Shown here: positions 35,769-44,356 of the stretch, piece after piece | How the letters are laid out: every line of letters begins with the position of its first letter | How positions within the stretch are numbered: position 1 is the stretch's first letter | DNA from: Micromonospora sp. WMMD882 | Lineage (GTDB): Bacteria > Actinomycetota > Actinomycetes > Mycobacteriales > Micromonosporaceae | Length of the DNA: 64,000 nt | Assembly: GCF_027497255.1 (NCBI RefSeq) | Contig: NZ_CP114903.1 | Coordinates: 6,138,001 to 6,202,000 of the forward strand | Direction of reading: 5' to 3' | Position numbers and translations under genes: made by a program | Notes under the pieces: model-generated | What the model saw: the letters and a program-made list of their open reading frames with translations, nothing else | Database searches by the model: none | Told to the model about the DNA's origin: nothing

Positions 35769-37156
35769 TGACCACCCCGTCAGCGGCAGCCGCCGCCGGC
35801 CTGCCCGATCTGCAACTGCTGGTCTTCGCGGCGGGGCTGGTGGTGCTCGCCGGCATCATCGCGGCCACCGAGGCCGCGCTGGCCGCCGTCTCGCCGGCCC
35901 GCGCGGCCGAGCTGGCCCGGGACGGGGCGCGTGGCGCGCGTACCCTCCAGGTGGTCGCCGCCGACGTGGTGCGCCACCTCAACCTGCTGCTCCTGCTCCG
36001 GCTGCTCGCCGAGTTGACCGCGACCACCCTGGTCGCCCTGGTCGCGGTGGACACCTTCGGCGCGGGCTGGCGGGCCGCCCTGGTCACCGCCGGGGCGATG
36101 ACGGTGATCAGCTTCGTGGTGGTCGGCGTCGGGCCACGCACCATCGGCCGGCAGCACGCGTACGCGGTGGGCCGGGCGGTCGCCCCGCTGGTCCGCTGGC
36201 TGGGCCGGGTACTCAACCCGCTCGCCTCGCTGCTGATCCTGATCGGCAACGCGGTCACCCCGGGCAAGGGGTTCCGGGAGGGGCCGTTCGCCACCCAGGT
36301 GGAGCTGCGCGAGCTGGTCGACCTGGCCGAGCAGCGCGGCGTCGTGGAGCACGGCGAACGGCAGATGATCCATTCGGTGTTCGCCCTCGGCGACACGATC
36401 GCCCGCGAGGTGATGGTGCCGCGCACCGAGATGGTGTGGATCGAGGAGGGCAAGACCCTCTCCCAGGCGCTGGCGCTCTTCCTGCGCTCGGGGTTCTCCC
36501 GGATCCCGGTGATCGGCGAGAGCGTCGACGACGTGCTCGGCGTCCTCTACCTCAAGGACCTGATCCGGCGTACCCAGGGCGGGGACGCCCGGGCCGAGCA
36601 GCTCCCGGTGGCCGGGCTGATGCGCCCGGCGACCTTCGTGCCCGAGTCCAAGCCGGTCGACGACCTGCTCTCCGAGATGCAGGCCGCCCGTAACCACCTG
36701 GTCATCGTGGTCGACGAGTACGGCGGCACCGGTGGTCTGGTCACCATCGAGGACATCCTCGAGGAGATCGTCGGCGAGATCACCGACGAGTACGACGTCG
36801 AGCGCCCCCCGGTGGAACACCTGCCGGACGGGGCGGTGCGGGTCGCCGCCCGCCTCCCGGTGGAGGATCTGGGCGAGTTGTTCGACACCGAGCTGCCCAC
36901 CGACGAGGTGGAGACGGTCGGCGGCCTGCTCGCCCAGGCGCTCGGCCGGGTGCCGATCCCCGGCGCCGACGCCGAGGTGGCCGGGTTGTGCCTGGTCGCC
37001 GAGGGGACGACCGGCCGCCGTAACCGGATCGACACGGTCCTGGTGCGTCGGGTCGAGCCGAGCGACGAGCAGGACAGCCCGGGGCGGGGCGAGCAGGACG
37101 AGCCCCGGGGAGGAGACCAGAACCATGCCGAGGAGAGGCAACCCGCAGATGCCTGA
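35768..37156 (+). CDS. Hemolysin C/CorC family protein (DUF21-CBS)
   Basis: 462 residues: a DUF21 membrane region with about four helices (1-150), two CBS domains (about 215-345; MVPRTEMVWIEEGKTL and LVTIEDILEEIVGEI) and a C-terminal CorC_HlyC transporter-associated domain. Relatives are linked to magnesium or cobalt export. The C-terminal about 45 residues are acidic and Gly-rich. ATG 35768 overlaps the ybeY stop; its 3' end contains the starts of the next gene. Confidence 0.93.
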   Translation: MTTPSAAAAAGLPDLQLLVFAAGLVVLAGIIAATEAALAAVSPARAAELARDGARGARTLQVVAADVVRHLNLLLLLRLLAELTATTLVALVAVDTFGAGWRAALVTAGAMTVISFVVVGVGPRTIGRQHAYAVGRAVAPLVRWLGRVLNPLASLLILIGNAVTPGKGFREGPFATQVELRELVDLAEQRGVVEHGERQMIHSVFALGDTIAREVMVPRTEMVWIEEGKTLSQALALFLRSGFSRIPVIGESVDDVLGVLYLKDLIRRTQGGDARAEQLPVAGLMRPATFVPESKPVDDLLSEMQAARNHLVIVVDEYGGTGGLVTIEDILEEIVGEITDEYDVERPPVEHLPDGAVRVAARLPVEDLGELFDTELPTDEVETVGGLLAQALGRVPIPGADAEVAGLCLVAEGTTGRRNRIDTVLVRRVEPSDEQDSPGRGEQDEPRGGDQNHAEERQPADA

Positions 37157-37526
37157 GTCACCCGCCGTACCGTCCACCGTGTCCGATCCGGTCGAGCTGA
37201 GCGCCGAGGACGCCAAGCTGGTCACCCTGGCCCGGGGAGCGCGCGGTCGGGTGGGCGCCGTCGAGGGCGCCGCGGTACGCGACCAGGACGGTCGGACGTA
37301 CGCCGCGGCCAGCGTCTCGTTGCCGTCGTTGACGGTGACGGCGCTCCAGCTCGCGGTGGCCTCGGCGGTGGCGGCCGGCGCGACCCGGCTGGAGGCGGCG
37401 GTGGTGGTGACCGAGGCGTCCACGTTGGACGAGGCCGGGCGGGCCGTCGTTCGCGATCTCGCCGCCGAGGCGCCGATCCACCTGGCGGCTCCGGACGGCA
37501 CGGTCCTCGGCACGGTGGTCGAGTGA
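37125..37526 (+). CDS. Cytidine-deaminase-like protein lacking catalytic motifs
   Basis: About 133 residues in the position of the cytidine-deaminase-like gene before era in other actinobacteria. The order of strands and helices (TYAAASVSLPSLTVTALQLA...VVVTEAS) follows the deaminase fold. The catalytic HAE and the PCxxC zinc pair are absent. Two in-frame ATGs, 37125 and 37149, each have a good ribosome-binding site (GGGGAGGAG and AGGAGAGG). The gene overlaps corC. The role is probably not catalytic. Confidence 0.75.
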   Translation: MPRRGNPQMPESPAVPSTVSDPVELSAEDAKLVTLARGARGRVGAVEGAAVRDQDGRTYAAASVSLPSLTVTALQLAVASAVAAGATRLEAAVVVTEASTLDEAGRAVVRDLAAEAPIHLAAPDGTVLGTVVE

Positions 37527-38497
37527 GCCGGCGTGCCGCGTCGGGCCCGGCCACGCCGCGGTCCGGCGGCGGCCCGGCGGGTCCCGGCCCGGGGGAGGCC
37601 GGGTCGGGGGCCGGGGAGCAGCCCTACCGGGCGGGGTTCGCCTGTTTCGTCGGGCGGCCGAACGCGGGGAAGTCGACCCTGACCAACGCGATCGTCGGGC
37701 AGAAGATCGCGATCACCTCGAACAAGCCGCAGACCACCCGGCACGTCATCCGGGCCGTCCTGCACCGGCCGGACTCGCAGCTCGTGCTGGTCGACACCCC
37801 CGGTCTGCACCGTCCCCGCACGTTGCTCGGCGAGCGGCTCAACGACCTGGTCCGGTCCACCTGGAGCGAGGTCGACGTGATCGGCCTCTGCATCCCGGCC
37901 GACGAGCCGGTCGGGCGGGGGGACCAGTTCATCACCGGTGAGCTGGCCGAGTTGAAGGCGACCGTGCTGGCCGTGGTGACGAAGACCGACCTGGTCGACA
38001 GGAAGCGGCTGGCCGAGCAGTTGCTCGCGGTCAGCGAGCTGGGTGACTTCGCCGCGGTGGTGCCGGTCAGCGCGGTCTCCGGCCACCAGGTGGACACGCT
38101 GGTCGAGGTGATGACGGGTTACCTGCCGGCGTCGCCGCAGCTCTACCCGGACGACATGCTCACCGAGGACCCGGAGCAGGTGCTGGTCGCCGAGCTGGTC
38201 CGGGAGGCGGCCCTGGAGGGCGTCCGCGACGAGCTGCCGCACTCGATCGCGGTGATCGTCGAGGAGATGATCCCCGAGGGGCAGCTCATGAAGATCTACG
38301 CCGACCTCTACGTCGAGCGGCCCAGCCAGAAGGCGATCGTGATCGGCCACCGGGGCAGTCGGCTCAAGGACGTCGGCACCCGGGCCCGCCGGCAGATCGA
38401 GGAGCTGCTCGGCACCCGGGTCTACCTCGATCTGCACGTCCGGGTGGCGAAGGACTGGCAGCGGGACCCGAAGCAGTTGCGGCGACTCGGCTTCTGA
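37523..38497 (+). CDS. era: GTPase Era
   Basis: 324 residues. G1 GRPNAGKS (44-51), G3 DTPG (about 92), G4 TKTD (about 153) and the C-terminal KH domain with EGQLMKIYADLYVERPSQK (IKIxAxIxVER-type motif). It binds the 3' end of 16S rRNA during 30S maturation. The GTG overlaps the upstream stop. A Gly/Pro-rich N-terminal extension of about 35 residues is longer than in E. coli. Confidence 0.97.
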   Translation: MSRRAASGPATPRSGGGPAGPGPGEAGSGAGEQPYRAGFACFVGRPNAGKSTLTNAIVGQKIAITSNKPQTTRHVIRAVLHRPDSQLVLVDTPGLHRPRTLLGERLNDLVRSTWSEVDVIGLCIPADEPVGRGDQFITGELAELKATVLAVVTKTDLVDRKRLAEQLLAVSELGDFAAVVPVSAVSGHQVDTLVEVMTGYLPASPQLYPDDMLTEDPEQVLVAELVREAALEGVRDELPHSIAVIVEEMIPEGQLMKIYADLYVERPSQKAIVIGHRGSRLKDVGTRARRQIEELLGTRVYLDLHVRVAKDWQRDPKQLRRLGF

Positions 38498-38686
38498 CGC
38501 CCGTACGTCGGGGGCGGTGAACCGGGGGTGGAGGCTCGGGGCCGGGCCGGGAGCGGGGGCATGCTCCCGGCCTGCGGCATTTGTGGGATTACTCACTTTC
38601 GATACCCCGGCGTGGGCGTTTGTCGCGGGCAGCGACCAGGGTAGGAAATGCGTCCCGCCCCTGTCCCTAGACATAGATGCAGGCTG

Positions 38687-39796
38687 ATGCGAAATCGATA
38701 CCTGGACCTGCTGCGTGCCCTGGCGATCATTCGAGTGGTGGTCTACCACGTGACCGGATGGGCCACCCTGACCTTGGTCTTCCCGGCCATGTCGGTGATG
38801 TTCGCCCTGGCCGGCTCGCTGATGGCCGCGTCACTCGACCGCTCCGGCGGCGCCGCCGTCGGGCGGCGGCTGCGCCGACTGCTGCCCTCCCTCTGGGCGC
38901 TCGCGCTGGTCTTCGTACCGATCATGCTGCTCACCGGCCTGCCACTGACCTGGCGGGTCCTGCTCTGGTTCTTCCCGATCACCGACCCGCCGGCCAACGG
39001 CTGGGGCGCGATGGCGCTGAGCGTGATCTGGTACCTGCGCGACTACCTCTGGTTCGTGCTCGCCTCACCCGCGGCCCTCTGGCTGTTCCGGCGGGCCCCG
39101 CTACCGACCCTGCTCACCCCGTACGCGCTGCTGGTCCTGGTGGAGCTGGGATTCCCGGCCGCCCCGACCGTGCTGCGCGACTTCGGGCTCTACTTCGGCG
39201 CGTGGCTGCTCGGCTTCGCCCACCACGACGGCCTGCTGCGCCGCCTCGGCAACCGCACGCTGTTCACCCTCGCGGCGGTGCTGGCCACCGCCGGGGGCGC
39301 CTGGATCCTCACCCACCCCGGCGTACGCGGCTACGACCTCAACGACATCCGGCTCGGCAACGCGCTGTGGGCGGCGGCGTTCATCCTGGTCGCGCTCGGC
39401 CGCGCGCCCGACAGCGCGGCCTGGGTCGACCGGAAGGCCCTGGTCGGTAGGGTGGTGACCGTGCTGAACCGCCGGGCGCTGACCGTCTACCTCTGGCACA
39501 TGCCCTTCGTGGTGCTGCTCACCCCGCTGGTCGACGTGGTCGGCTGGTCCCACCAGGACCCGCTCGGTCTGGCGATCCGGGTGATGCTGGTCTTCGCCCT
39601 GGTCGGGGTGGTGACCCTGCTGGTCGGCTGGATCGAGGACGTGGCCGCCCGCCGCCGGCCCGAGCTGCTGCCGGGCCGCCGGCGTCGCCCCGAGCCGGCC
39701 GGACGGTCCACCGGCGCCCGGCCGCCGGACCCGCCCGGCCCGCCGGCGCGCCTGCCGGCCCCCCGGGCGGAAGCCACCACCCTGCGCATCGGCTGA
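38687..39796 (+). CDS. Acyltransferase 3 family membrane protein
   Basis: 369 residues with about ten membrane helices. The N-terminal RYLDLLRALAIIRVVVYHVTG contains the conserved R-x-H arrangement of acyltransferase 3 proteins (OafA/YrhL type), which move acyl groups to extracytoplasmic sugars. ATG 38687 is preferred over 38648, since homology starts at MRNRYLDLLRA. The C-terminal about 50 residues are Arg/Pro-rich. A promoter-like TTTGTC...TAGGAA lies upstream. It interrupts the conserved era-recO order. Confidence 0.88.
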   Translation: MRNRYLDLLRALAIIRVVVYHVTGWATLTLVFPAMSVMFALAGSLMAASLDRSGGAAVGRRLRRLLPSLWALALVFVPIMLLTGLPLTWRVLLWFFPITDPPANGWGAMALSVIWYLRDYLWFVLASPAALWLFRRAPLPTLLTPYALLVLVELGFPAAPTVLRDFGLYFGAWLLGFAHHDGLLRRLGNRTLFTLAAVLATAGGAWILTHPGVRGYDLNDIRLGNALWAAAFILVALGRAPDSAAWVDRKALVGRVVTVLNRRALTVYLWHMPFVVLLTPLVDVVGWSHQDPLGLAIRVMLVFALVGVVTLLVGWIEDVAARRRPELLPGRRRRPEPAGRSTGARPPDPPGPPARLPAPRAEATTLRIG

Positions 39797-39845
39797 CCAC
39801 CCCTGCCGTTGCGGCGACCACCGGTGACTGGTCGGGTCACGACAG

Positions 39846-39887
39846 CCGGATTCCTGCGGCCGGATTCCTGCGGCCGGATTCCTGCGG
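39846..39887 (+). repeat. Three 14-bp tandem repeats before recO
   Basis: CCGGATTCCTGCGG is repeated three times head to tail between the acyltransferase and recO. No hairpin of note. Confidence 0.85.
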
Positions 39888-39949
39888 TCGGGTGACGGCC
39901 GGCGGGGGCCGGCGGGCGCAGGCGCGGCGGGACCGGGAACAATGGGCTG

Positions 39950-40771
39950 ATGGCCGGGTACCGCCGACAGCTCTACCGCGACGACGCGCTGGTGTTGCGG
40001 GTGCAGAAGCTCGGCGAGTCGGACCGGATCATCACCCTGCTGACCCGCCGGCACGGCCGGCTGCGCGCGGTGGCCCGGGGGGTGCGCCGCACCACCTCCC
40101 GGTTCGGGGCCCGACTGGAGCCGTTCGGTCACGTCGACCTCCAGTTGGCCGGCGACCCGAAGGGCAACGTCGGCAGCTCCCTGCACAGCGTCAGCCAGGT
40201 CGAGGGCATCGACCTGTACGGCAAGCGGTTCCTCGGCGACTACCCCCGCTACACGGCGGCCAGCGCCATCGCCGAGACCGCCGAACGGCTCACCCCGGTC
40301 GAGCGGGAGCCGTCGCTGCGGTTGTTCCAGCTCACTCTCGGCGCGCTCAAGTCCCTCGCCCGGGGCGAGCACGACACCACGCTGGTGCTCGACGCGTACC
40401 TGCTGCGCGGGATGGCGATGGCCGGCTGGGCGCCCGCGTTGACCGCGTGCGCGGTCTGCGGCACCCCCGGGCGGCACCGGGCGTTCTCCGTACCGGCCGG
40501 GGGGTGTGTCTGCCCGGACTGCCGGCCGCCCGGCGCGGCCCACCCGGCCCCGGCCACCGTCGACCTGATGTCCGCGCTGACCAGCGGCGACTGGGTGGTC
40601 GCCGACGCCACCCCCACCGGGGTACGCCGGGAGTGCAGCGGCCTGGTCGCGGCGCACCTGCAGTGGCACCTGGAGCGCGCGTTACGCTCGCTGCCGCTGG
40701 TCGACCGGGGCGCCCCGGCGGCCGGCCCGGCCCCGTCGCGTCGTGGCGACGAGCCGGTGGAGCGGGTGTGA
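39950..40771 (+). CDS. recO: DNA repair protein RecO
   Basis: 273 residues. An N-terminal OB fold ([23 protein letters not shown]), a helical middle and a zinc-binding [10 protein letters not shown]...CVCPDC region near 167-191. It loads RecA on gaps together with RecR. ATG 39950. Ends 16 bp before the uppS start. Confidence 0.96.
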   Translation: MAGYRRQLYRDDALVLRVQKLGESDRIITLLTRRHGRLRAVARGVRRTTSRFGARLEPFGHVDLQLAGDPKGNVGSSLHSVSQVEGIDLYGKRFLGDYPRYTAASAIAETAERLTPVEREPSLRLFQLTLGALKSLARGEHDTTLVLDAYLLRGMAMAGWAPALTACAVCGTPGRHRAFSVPAGGCVCPDCRPPGAAHPAPATVDLMSALTSGDWVVADATPTGVRRECSGLVAAHLQWHLERALRSLPLVDRGAPAAGPAPSRRGDEPVERV

Positions 40772-40787
40772 GCAGGGAGAACAGCGA

Positions 40788-41609
40788 GTGATCCGATCGA
40801 TGAGGGCGGGCCGGCGGACGCCGACGCCGCCGACGCCGCACCCGTCCGGGGCCCGGCCCCCGGCGCTGCCCGCCGAGGCGCTGCCGAAGCACGTCGCGGT
40901 GGTGATGGACGGCAACGGCCGGTGGGCCAAGGACCGCGGCCTGCCCCGCACCAAGGGGCACGAGGCGGGGGAGTTCTCCCTCTTCGACACCATCGAGGGC
41001 GCGATCGAGCTGGGCGTCCCCTACCTGTCGGCGTACGCGTTCTCCACCGAGAACTGGCGGCGCTCGCCCGACGAGGTCCGCTTCCTGATGGGCTTCAACC
41101 GGGACGTCATCCGCCGCCGCCGGGACCAGTTGGTCGACCTGGGCGTCCGGGTGGTCTGGTCGGGACGGGCCGGGCGACTCTGGAAGAGCGTCATCTCCGA
41201 GTTGCAGACCGCCGAGGAGATGTCGAAGGACAACTCGACGCTGACCCTCCAGTTCTGCGTGAACTACGGCGGCCAGGCCGAGATCGCCGACGCCGCCGCC
41301 GCGATCGCCCGGGACGTCGCCGCCGGGAAACTCGACCCGGCGAAGGTCACCGAGAAGACCGTGGCGAAGTACCTCTACCACCCGGAGATCCCCGAGGTGG
41401 ACCTCTTCCTGCGGCCCTCCGGCGAGGAACGGATCTCCAACTTCCTGCTCTGGCAGACCGCGTACGCCGAGCTGGTCTTCCTGGACACGCTCTGGCCGGA
41501 CTTCGACCGCCGCCACCTCTGGTACGCCTGCGAGCTGTACGCGCAGCGGGACCGCCGGTTCGGCGGCGCGCTGCCCAACCCGGTCGCCCCACCGGCCCCG
41601 ACGGTGTGA
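40788..41609 (+). CDS. uppS: Isoprenyl (decaprenyl/undecaprenyl) diphosphate synthase
   Basis: 273 residues, cis-prenyltransferase. The catalytic Asp41 is in [10 protein letters not shown], with [10 protein letters not shown], the NYGGQAEI motif and the C-terminal [19 protein letters not shown] region intact. It makes the lipid carrier for cell-wall precursors. GTG 40788 follows AGGGAG eight bases upstream. The recO-uppS order matches Rv2362c-Rv2361c. Confidence 0.96.
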   Translation: MIRSMRAGRRTPTPPTPHPSGARPPALPAEALPKHVAVVMDGNGRWAKDRGLPRTKGHEAGEFSLFDTIEGAIELGVPYLSAYAFSTENWRRSPDEVRFLMGFNRDVIRRRRDQLVDLGVRVVWSGRAGRLWKSVISELQTAEEMSKDNSTLTLQFCVNYGGQAEIADAAAAIARDVAAGKLDPAKVTEKTVAKYLYHPEIPEVDLFLRPSGEERISNFLLWQTAYAELVFLDTLWPDFDRRHLWYACELYAQRDRRFGGALPNPVAPPAPTV

Positions 41610-41673
41610 GCCGGCCCGCCGGCCCGGTCGTCTTCGCCGTTGGCCCGGCGGCGGCGGTGTGAGCCGGCCCGCC
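41602..41673 (+). repeat. 19-bp direct repeat including the uppS stop codon
   Basis: CGGTGTGAGCCGGCCCGCC occurs at 41602-41620 (holding the TGA of uppS) and again exactly at 41655-41673, 53 bp later. Confidence 0.9.
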
Positions 41674-41741
41674 ATCGGCTTACCGGCGGGCTCACCTGGG
41701 TACCTGTGTGGTCAGCAGCTATCCACGGAGGTGAACCGACA

Positions 41742-41936
41742 ATGATCCAGAAGCGGATTGGGCAGTGGGCGGTCATGGCGGTCGCGGTGCCGCTGGCGGC
41801 TGCCGGCGCGCGGAAGCTGAGCCACACCCTGGAGGCCCGGCGTGGCCCGTCCGGCGTCAGCCGGGCCCTGACCAAGGGCGCGGACTTCCTCCGCCCGCAG
41901 AAGGCGAAGCGGCGTTCCTGGCTGCCGGGGCGCTGA
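41742..41936 (+). CDS. Small basic membrane-associated protein
   Basis: 64 residues starting at ATG 41742 after a strong GGAGGTGA site. One hydrophobic segment (about 9-22, WAVMAVAVPLAAAG) is followed by a basic tail ending KAKRRSWLPGR. No family recognised. The good ribosome-binding site and codon use support a real gene. Confidence 0.7.
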   Translation: MIQKRIGQWAVMAVAVPLAAAGARKLSHTLEARRGPSGVSRALTKGADFLRPQKAKRRSWLPGR

Positions 41937-42141
41937 CCGTCCGGCCGTCCCGGTCGCCGGGGCGGTAGGGCTCAGCCGTCCCGGTGCCGGGGCGGTGACG
42001 GTTCAGGCGTTCGACGTACGGCGGGGCTGTGGCGGGGGTCGGTTGTCGACCAACCGCCGCAGCCCCGACTGCCGTACGAGGATCGTCCGCCGCGCGACGG
42101 TGATGAACTTCGGCTGCCTCTGCCGTGCTCAGGGCGCTCGA

Positions 42142-42333
42142 TCAGTGCTCGTCCACCGGGCGGGGGCGGTTCTCGGCGATCCACGTCCGAACGGATCTGC
42201 CATCCCAGACGCGACCCATCTTCAATGTGGCGAGCGGGTCAGGGAATCCCTTGCGGCCGACGATGATCGTGGCTCGCTGCTTGCTGATCCCGCCAAGCAG
42301 ATCACGGATCTCATCCAACCCAAGCAGCTCCAC
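42142..42333 (-). CDS. AlpA/excisionase-like small HTH protein
   Basis: 63 residues from GTG 42333. ELLGLDEIRDLLGG leads into SKQRATIIVGRKGFPDP and MGRVWDGRSVRTWIAENRP, the winged-helix pattern of MerR/AlpA-type excisionases and small actinomycete regulators. It is divergent from the 42436 gene, with a perfect dyad between them that could be its operator. GC content here is visibly lower than in the flanking genes. Confidence 0.7.
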   Translation of the reverse strand: MELLGLDEIRDLLGGISKQRATIIVGRKGFPDPLATLKMGRVWDGRSVRTWIAENRPRPVDEH

Positions 42334-42383
42334 GAATCCGACGGTATGGCCCCACGGACTTGCACCATGAAGTATGGGGTGAA

Positions 42384-42403
42384 GCAACCCCCTTAGGGGT
42401 TGC
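42384..42403. promoter_or_regulatory. Perfect dyad between divergent small genes
   Basis: GCAACCCC-CTTA-GGGGTTGC is an 8-bp perfect inverted repeat with a 4-base spacer, 50 bp before the HTH gene start and 32 bp before the 42436 start. It could be an operator or a short hairpin. Confidence 0.6.
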
Positions 42404-42435
42404 CCTCGTGCAACTCCATGTGATGCCGTTGGCCG

Positions 42436-42843
42436 GTGACCGACCACGGACCTGTTCTGCCTGTCTGGACCTGCGCGGGGTGTGGAACGCCCTGGCCCTG
42501 TCCCACCCGCCGCCGGGAGCTGCCGGCCGGGTACGACCGTGCTCCGGCTGGTGCTCTTCACCGTAGGTTCCTCGGGTGGCTGCCCCTGAGCGCGACGAAG
42601 TCCGGCCCCGAGTTGCCCGGCCGGTCGGCACACCGACTCCCGATCAACCAGAGGCGATGGCAGGGGCGGTGGGTCGTGACGGAGAGACCAGAGGTGCCGT
42701 TCTCGATCCAGGTGGCCTGGATCGTGCTTGACGAGCACGACGTCCAGCGCTGCCATCGGTGTCGTCCGGACGGCTGGTGCCCTCGTGTCGCGACATCGCG
42801 TGCCCGGATTCTGGCCCGGCGGCAGGCGAGGAAACTGCGGTGA
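42436..42843 (+). CDS. Small cysteine-containing protein of unknown function
   Basis: 135 residues from GTG 42436. The N-terminus VWTCAGCGTPWPCPTRRREL resembles short proteins common in Micromonospora and its relatives. A second Cys cluster (CHRCRPDGWC) lies near the C-terminus. Compared with my memory of such proteins, the middle looks shortened, and the C-terminal half may be a second protein fused in frame. Its stop overlaps the next GTG (GTGA), which supports translation. Function is unknown. Confidence 0.55.
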   Translation: MTDHGPVLPVWTCAGCGTPWPCPTRRRELPAGYDRAPAGALHRRFLGWLPLSATKSGPELPGRSAHRLPINQRRWQGRWVVTERPEVPFSIQVAWIVLDEHDVQRCHRCRPDGWCPRVATSRARILARRQARKLR

Positions 42844-43118
42844 CCGTGCTCCTGCCGAAGGCCGGCGATCCCGTGCACGTGACGAGAGCTGCCAGCATCC
42901 AGTTCGACCAGCCGATCATGTTCCGGGTCATCCGCGTGATCGACGACTGGACCAGGAACGGCTACGACGGGTGGATCTGGCTCGACGGGTACCAACTCGA
43001 TGCCAAGGGGGAGGCGGTGGAGCGTCGGTCGATCTTCGTCCAGTCGGCGGGACTGCTGGTCCAACGACGAACCGCCCCGGCGCAACCAGGGCGGTCCAGA
43101 TCGAACATGCGGGCCTGA
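42840..43118 (+). CDS. Small conserved actinomycete protein
   Basis: 92 residues from GTG 42840. DPVHVTRAASIQFDQPIMFR and GWIWLDGYQLDAKGEAVERR form a strand-rich core seen in small proteins of Micromonosporaceae, usually near HTH regulators. The C-terminal tail is basic. It is coupled to the upstream gene by a 4-bp overlap. No function known. Confidence 0.65.
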   Translation: MTVLLPKAGDPVHVTRAASIQFDQPIMFRVIRVIDDWTRNGYDGWIWLDGYQLDAKGEAVERRSIFVQSAGLLVQRRTAPAQPGRSRSNMRA

Positions 43119-43340
43119 AGGCCAGCCGTCGGTCACTTAGGCACACCGGGTCTGCCTGGTCCTTTCCGGGCCATCCGCCGTAGCCGTCAGACGGTCGTCA
43201 TGACGTACGTGCGGATACGTCGTCCACGGGGCCCGCCAAGGCAGCGTCTTCGTCGCCGAGGGGCAAGCTCAGGGCGTGACGTCACCGGGTCCGTCGGCTT
43301 CCCGCCCGAGGCGGACCTGCTGCCCCCGGTCGGTCCCCGG

Positions 43341-43637
43341 TCAGCTCTCGGCGAGACGGGCCTCCACGTGGGCGACCTTGCTGGTCAGGCCGTCGGTCAC
43401 GCCGGGACGCAGGTCGGCCTTGAGGACCAGGCTGACCCGGGGCGCCTGCGCGGCGACCACGTCGACCGCCCGCTTGACCACCGCCATCACCTCGTCCCAC
43501 TCGCCCTCGACGGTGGTGAACATGGCGTCGGTACGGTTCGGCAGGCCGGACTCGCGGACCACCCGTACCGCGTCGGCGACCTGGTCACCGACGGAGTCTC
43601 CGACGCCCAGCGGGGTTATCGAGAACGCGATCAGCAT
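43341..43637 (-). CDS. Thiamine-binding protein (MTH1187/YkoF family)
   Basis: 98 residues. [20 protein letters not shown] and a [22 protein letters not shown] stretch match the MTH1187/DUF77 fold, some members of which (YkoF) bind thiamine or its pyrimidine part. ATG 43637 gives the family start. It lies 0.7 kb from a TPP-riboswitch-controlled thiamine ECF transporter, supporting that role, but has no riboswitch of its own. Confidence 0.88.
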   Translation of the reverse strand: MLIAFSITPLGVGDSVGDQVADAVRVVRESGLPNRTDAMFTTVEGEWDEVMAVVKRAVDVVAAQAPRVSLVLKADLRPGVTDGLTSKVAHVEARLAES

Positions 43638-43898
43638 GTCGTCGATCGTGGTCGGTAATTCGGCTGCGCGCCAGCGGCGCACCGGGTAGCTTCCTGGTCA
43701 TGCGTTACTGACGCCCCAGAACCCAGTCGGGTCCACCGCCGCTGTCGCCGTGGGCCCGGGTGTCTCCGGGCGTCCGCATCCCCGTTCGTCGCCGTCGTGG
43801 CGCGTGCCGTGGTCGGGCCGATCCACCCGGGGCGCCCCGTCCCCGTTCGCCCGACCGTCCCTCTCCGGACGGTCCCTCGTCCGTCGCAGGAGGCACGT

Positions 43899-44135
43899 AT
43901 GCCCGCGAAGCGTAATCCGAAGAAGAAGCCCCGTACCCCGTCGCCGAAGCCGACCCTGGCGGAGCTGACGCCGCCCGACCTGGACGCGCTCACGGTGGCC
44001 CCGGAGCAGCCGGGGGCCGGGTCGACCCCGCCGCCGGCGCCGAAGGCCGGTCCGCCGCCCCGGCGCGGCGCGGGCTTCGCCGGTCGCGGTCGACCCGCCG
44101 CGTCGGGCCGCCAGTACGTCTTCCGCCGGAGCTGA
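43899..44135 (+). CDS. Small basic Pro-rich protein
   Basis: 78 residues from ATG 43899 after GCAGGAGGC. It starts MPAKRNPKKKPRTPSPKPT and ends with an Arg/Gly-rich SGRQYVFRRS. No fold predicted; it looks disordered and perhaps nucleic-acid-binding. It is convergent with ecfT, with a palindromic element between. Confidence 0.6.
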   Translation: MPAKRNPKKKPRTPSPKPTLAELTPPDLDALTVAPEQPGAGSTPPPAPKAGPPPRRGAGFAGRGRPAASGRQYVFRRS

Positions 44136-44223
44136 CCGTCACGGGCTGGCCGGTCACGGGGCTGGCCGACGCTCGCTACCCACCCAAACCCGCCCAATCC
44201 GGCCGACCGGCGTGATCGACTGG

Positions 44224-44307
44224 CCCGTGATCGACTTCGTTTCCAGGATAAGGGGCACTCCTCGTTCGAGGATGCGCCCGTATCACGGAAACGGAGTCGA
44301 TCACGGG
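44224..44307. repeat. Palindromic element with TGATC arms (copy 2)
   Basis: 21-bp arms (44224-44244 and 44287-44307, one mismatch that would still pair as G-U in RNA) contain GTGATCGACTTCGTTTCC on the left. The loop ends GATGCGCCCGTATCACG, nearly the same as the 21.2-kb element. It lies between convergent genes. Confidence 0.9.
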
Positions 44308-44356
44308 CGGCGCGGGGGCGGGGGCAGTGGATCAAGGGCGGGCGCCGGGGCGGGGG

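Noticed and set aside
35780..38749. A 989-residue minus-strand open frame
   Set aside because: It is antisense to corC, the deaminase-like gene and era, with His/Gly/Arg-rich composition typical of reverse frames in high-GC DNA.
41995..42396. A 133-residue plus-strand frame in the small-gene island
   Set aside because: It is mostly antisense to the HTH gene, lacks a family resemblance, and the HTH frame has clear motifs.
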